Below are positions 11,317 to 13,658 of a DNA stretch of 13,658 bases, piece after piece (positions within the stretch are counted from its first letter, which is position 1; every line of letters begins with the position of its first letter). Location: the NCBI GenBank assembly GCA_027004315.1, contig JALTHV010000077.1, positions 1 to 13,658 of the forward strand, given 5' to 3'. This stretch comes from Deltaproteobacteria bacterium. GTDB lineage: Bacteria; Desulfobacterota; Dissulfuribacteria; Dissulfuribacterales; UBA3076. Made by a program: the position numbers and the translations under genes. The notes under the pieces were generated by a model. It saw only the letters and a list, made by a program, of their open reading frames with translations, did no database searches and was not told where the DNA came from.

Positions 11317-13658
11317 GTGAAAAAATCCTCATGTTTAGTGTTTTTATTGTCATTTCTCCTAGCAGCAGCCTTTTTTGGCTCTCCAGCCTGGTCCGACGAT
11401 ATACCCTTGGTCAATATCAATGTAACCCTGGATCTCAACCATCATCGAGTAAGGGGAGAGGCATCGACAAGGCTCATTTCAAAAAGACCTGCATGGATAC
11501 AGGCAGGTTCCGTGAAACTCGACCGCATCACCCTGGCAGGGCAGGTCATAAGACCTGATCTTAAAAAAGGCTCTTTCTGTATTGTAGCGTCTGGCAAAAA
11601 TGAGATACTCCAGATACAATTCCATAGAGACCTATCCCCATCAGGCCCCAATAGCAGCTCACGAAGTCATCACGACATGGCGGTTAATTTCATAGGCACC
11701 CAGGGTGCCGTCCTGCTCGACGGCTGGTGCCCAATCATGGAAGGACCTGCCTACTATGAACTCAAGGCCACGATACCTGCAGAATTTAAGGCCATATCTG
11801 AGGCAGATAGCGTAAAAACAGAATCCAGGGCAGGGGCCAGGATCTACACCTTTAAATTCCCACATCCACGGACTGGCATTTCACTGGTAGCAGGGCCCTA
11901 TCAAGTCACTCAGAAACGATATAAGGATATCGATATTGCGACATACTTTTTTCCTGAAGACCAGGGACTTGCCCAGAAATACCTAGACAAGGCCAGATAC
12001 TATCTGGAGCTCTATGAACGACTCCTGGGACCCTATCCCTTTAGACGGTTTGCAATAGTGGAAAATATTGCCCCTACAGGTTTTGGCCTCCCTACCTATA
12101 CCTTACTGGGACAACGGGTATTAAGGCTCCCGTTTATTGTGGATACCTCGCTTGGTCACGAGATACTCCACTCCTGGTTTGGAAATTCTGTATATGTAGA
12201 TCCCCGTGAAGGAAATTGGTGTGAGGGTCTTACCACATATTTGGCAGACTATTTCTACGAAAAACAGAAAGGTCATGGACAGGACTATAGGCATAGGGTG
12301 CTGATTGACTACCAGAGTTATGTCCATGAAGACCAGGCCATACCCCTTTCCAAGTTTAAGTTCAGGTCAGACAGGGCTTCAAAGGCAGTAGGTTATGGCA
12401 AGGGGGCCATGGTATTTCACATGTTGAAGCAGGAGATAGGCGAAAAGGCATTCTACAAGGCCCTGAGGAGATTTGTCCTGGACTACCGTTTCAGGATGGC
12501 GGGCTGGAGTGATCTGGAGATGGCCTTTTCAGATGCCAGCAAGAGGGAACTCTCCGGCTTTTTTGAACAGTGGCTTGAGAGGAAAGACATACCTATACTC
12601 AGCATAGGCAATGGATCGGTTACTGACCTTGGAAATGGGCTTCAGAGGGTAGATTTTACAATAGAACAGGGCACAGAAAGGCCCTACTCACTCTCAGTGC
12701 CCATAGTGCTGGAGACTACCTCTGGTAAGGTACTACGGACTGTCCAGATCGATACCCCAAAAAGGGCTGTAACTATCGAGATTAAGGGACAGGTCCTAGG
12801 CGTAACATTGGATCCGCACTACGACCTGATGCGTAAATTGGACCTGTCTGAGTTCCCTCCTGTGCTCTCACGTCTCTTGGGATCAGAACACAGGTTTTTT
12901 GTATCTCCAGTCCAGGGCCCAGGGATCTATGCCCCGTTTACAGACTTCCTCCATTCTCTGGGATTCAAAGAGATAGAGGCCGGCAAGCTGACCGACGGCC
13001 TACTGGCCAAGGGCTCCTTTATCGTCCTGGGAGAACCCACTCCAAGATTGAGACGACTGACAGGCAGGGTGCCGGTCCTGAATAGTGGAGTTGTCCTCAC
13101 TATCAGAAAAAATCCCTTAAATTCAGAAGAGGTCCTGGGCCTGATCAGGGCCACCTCTTCACAGGAATTAGGGCCTGTCTCCAGGAAACTGATCCACTAT
13201 GGACGCTATAGTACATTGAGGTTTGAGGGTGGCAGGATAGTAAAAAAGGAGACCGCTGCCACGCAGGATGGGATACCATTGACCCTGAGCGGGGCAATAA
13301 TGGCAATCGCAGCCAGGGAACTCTCACCAGTAGATCAAATAATCAACAAGATATCCCGAAAACGGGTGATCTATATTGGAGAACTTCACGACATGTATGG
13401 CCATCATTTGGCGCAACTGCGGGTAATCCAGGGGCTTACCCGCAGGGGCTGCAGGCTTGCAGTGGGCATGGAGATGTTCCAGCGTCCATTTCAGGGGGTC
13501 CTAGACAGGTATCTGGACGGCAAGATAGACGAAAGGACCTTCCTCAAAAAAAGCGAGTACTTTAAGAGGTGGAGCTATGACTATCACCTCTACCGCCCGA
13601 TCATAGAATACTGTAAGGGCCATGGCATACCCATCCTGGCCCTCAATCTCCCGGCAGA
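11317..13658 (+). CDS. Exported M1-peptidase-like / ChaN-like fusion protein (3' end beyond window)
   Basis: Open from GTG 11317 to the window edge (780 codons, no stop); AAGGGG lies 8 nt upstream. Residues 1-26 are a signal peptide (KK, then hydrophobic 7-20, cut near PAWS/DD) without a lipobox. An M1-aminopeptidase-like region follows to about 430: zinc motif HEILH (281-285), Glu303 in WCEGLTTYLADY as presumed third ligand, and Tyr360 (GYGKGAMVFHML) at the place of the catalytic tyrosine. His285 to Glu303 leaves 17 residues, one fewer than the usual 18, and the GxMEN exopeptidase motif is replaced by GFGLPTY (255-261). A less recognisable region spans about 430-670. From about 675 a ChaN (DUF399) domain appears: VIYIGELHDMYGHH (684-697) and GMEMFQRPFQ (717-726). 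ChaN proteins are linked to haem/iron uptake. A periplasmic peptide- or haem-protein-processing role is inference. Confidence 0.85.
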   Translation, partial: MKKSSCLVFLLSFLLAAAFFGSPAWSDDIPLVNINVTLDLNHHRVRGEASTRLISKRPAWIQAGSVKLDRITLAGQVIRPDLKKGSFCIVASGKNEILQIQFHRDLSPSGPNSSSRSHHDMAVNFIGTQGAVLLDGWCPIMEGPAYYELKATIPAEFKAISEADSVKTESRAGARIYTFKFPHPRTGISLVAGPYQVTQKRYKDIDIATYFFPEDQGLAQKYLDKARYYLELYERLLGPYPFRRFAIVENIAPTGFGLPTYTLLGQRVLRLPFIVDTSLGHEILHSWFGNSVYVDPREGNWCEGLTTYLADYFYEKQKGHGQDYRHRVLIDYQSYVHEDQAIPLSKFKFRSDRASKAVGYGKGAMVFHMLKQEIGEKAFYKALRRFVLDYRFRMAGWSDLEMAFSDASKRELSGFFEQWLERKDIPILSIGNGSVTDLGNGLQRVDFTIEQGTERPYSLSVPIVLETTSGKVLRTVQIDTPKRAVTIEIKGQVLGVTLDPHYDLMRKLDLSEFPPVLSRLLGSEHRFFVSPVQGPGIYAPFTDFLHSLGFKEIEAGKLTDGLLAKGSFIVLGEPTPRLRRLTGRVPVLNSGVVLTIRKNPLNSEEVLGLIRATSSQELGPVSRKLIHYGRYSTLRFEGGRIVKKETAATQDGIPLTLSGAIMAIAARELSPVDQIINKISRKRVIYIGELHDMYGHHLAQLRVIQGLTRRGCRLAVGMEMFQRPFQGVLDRYLDGKIDERTFLKKSEYFKRWSYDYHLYRPIIEYCKGHGIPILALNLPA

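Overview
The window looks like chromosomal DNA of a free-living bacterium of moderate GC, most likely a Desulfobacterota (former Deltaproteobacteria) member. The reasons are the gene order (thrS-infC-rpmI-rplT-pheS-pheT-ihfA-MerR gene-pheA), a BCAM0308-type zinc protein, and an M1 peptidase-like/ChaN fusion. This assignment is inferred from gene content; no 16S or other formal marker is present.

Minus strand, 9487 down to 269: a compact translation operon. A tRNA-Val(GAC) gene (9666-9740) with a good sigma70-type promoter lies upstream of thrS. Then come infC (apparently started at a rare AUC codon), rpmI, rplT, pheS, pheT, ihfA, a small MerR-family regulator, pheA (chorismate mutase/prephenate dehydratase) and a small predicted membrane protein. 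Most genes abut or overlap (rplT/pheS 8 nt, pheT/ihfA 4 nt, ihfA/merR 62 nt, merR/pheA ATGA). Exceptions are the infC-rpmI and rpmI-rplT spacers, which are about 140-160 nt and structured. pheT carries an in-frame array of nine 7-bp units.

The operon is flanked, and at its 3' end invaded, by a family of small non-autonomous palindromic elements (MITE-like). Four copies of a short element (about 148-171 bp; GTAA... termini, 33-bp arms perfect in one copy, internal hairpin) lie at 69-216, 802-972, 9946-10093 and 10158-10307. Three are flanked by 8-bp target duplications, two exact and one 7/8. Two sit inside a larger, older palindromic element (9873-10441) whose ends begin GTAACTTCTCAATAAGT. 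One has replaced the interior of a relative of that element (36-239). GTAA ends plus 8-bp duplications match what is known of the IS66 family, but no transposase is present here. The 802-972 copy inserted into the 3' end of pheA: the last 20 residues and the stop codon of pheA are encoded by the element, and the ancestral 11-residue tail and stop can still be read on the far side (758-793).

Plus strand, 10509 to the end: two overlapping small genes (an 88-aa protein of unknown function and a 160-aa BCAM0308-like zinc protein), then a long exported protein running off the window. The latter joins an M1-aminopeptidase-like region (HEILH...E) to a C-terminal ChaN-like domain.
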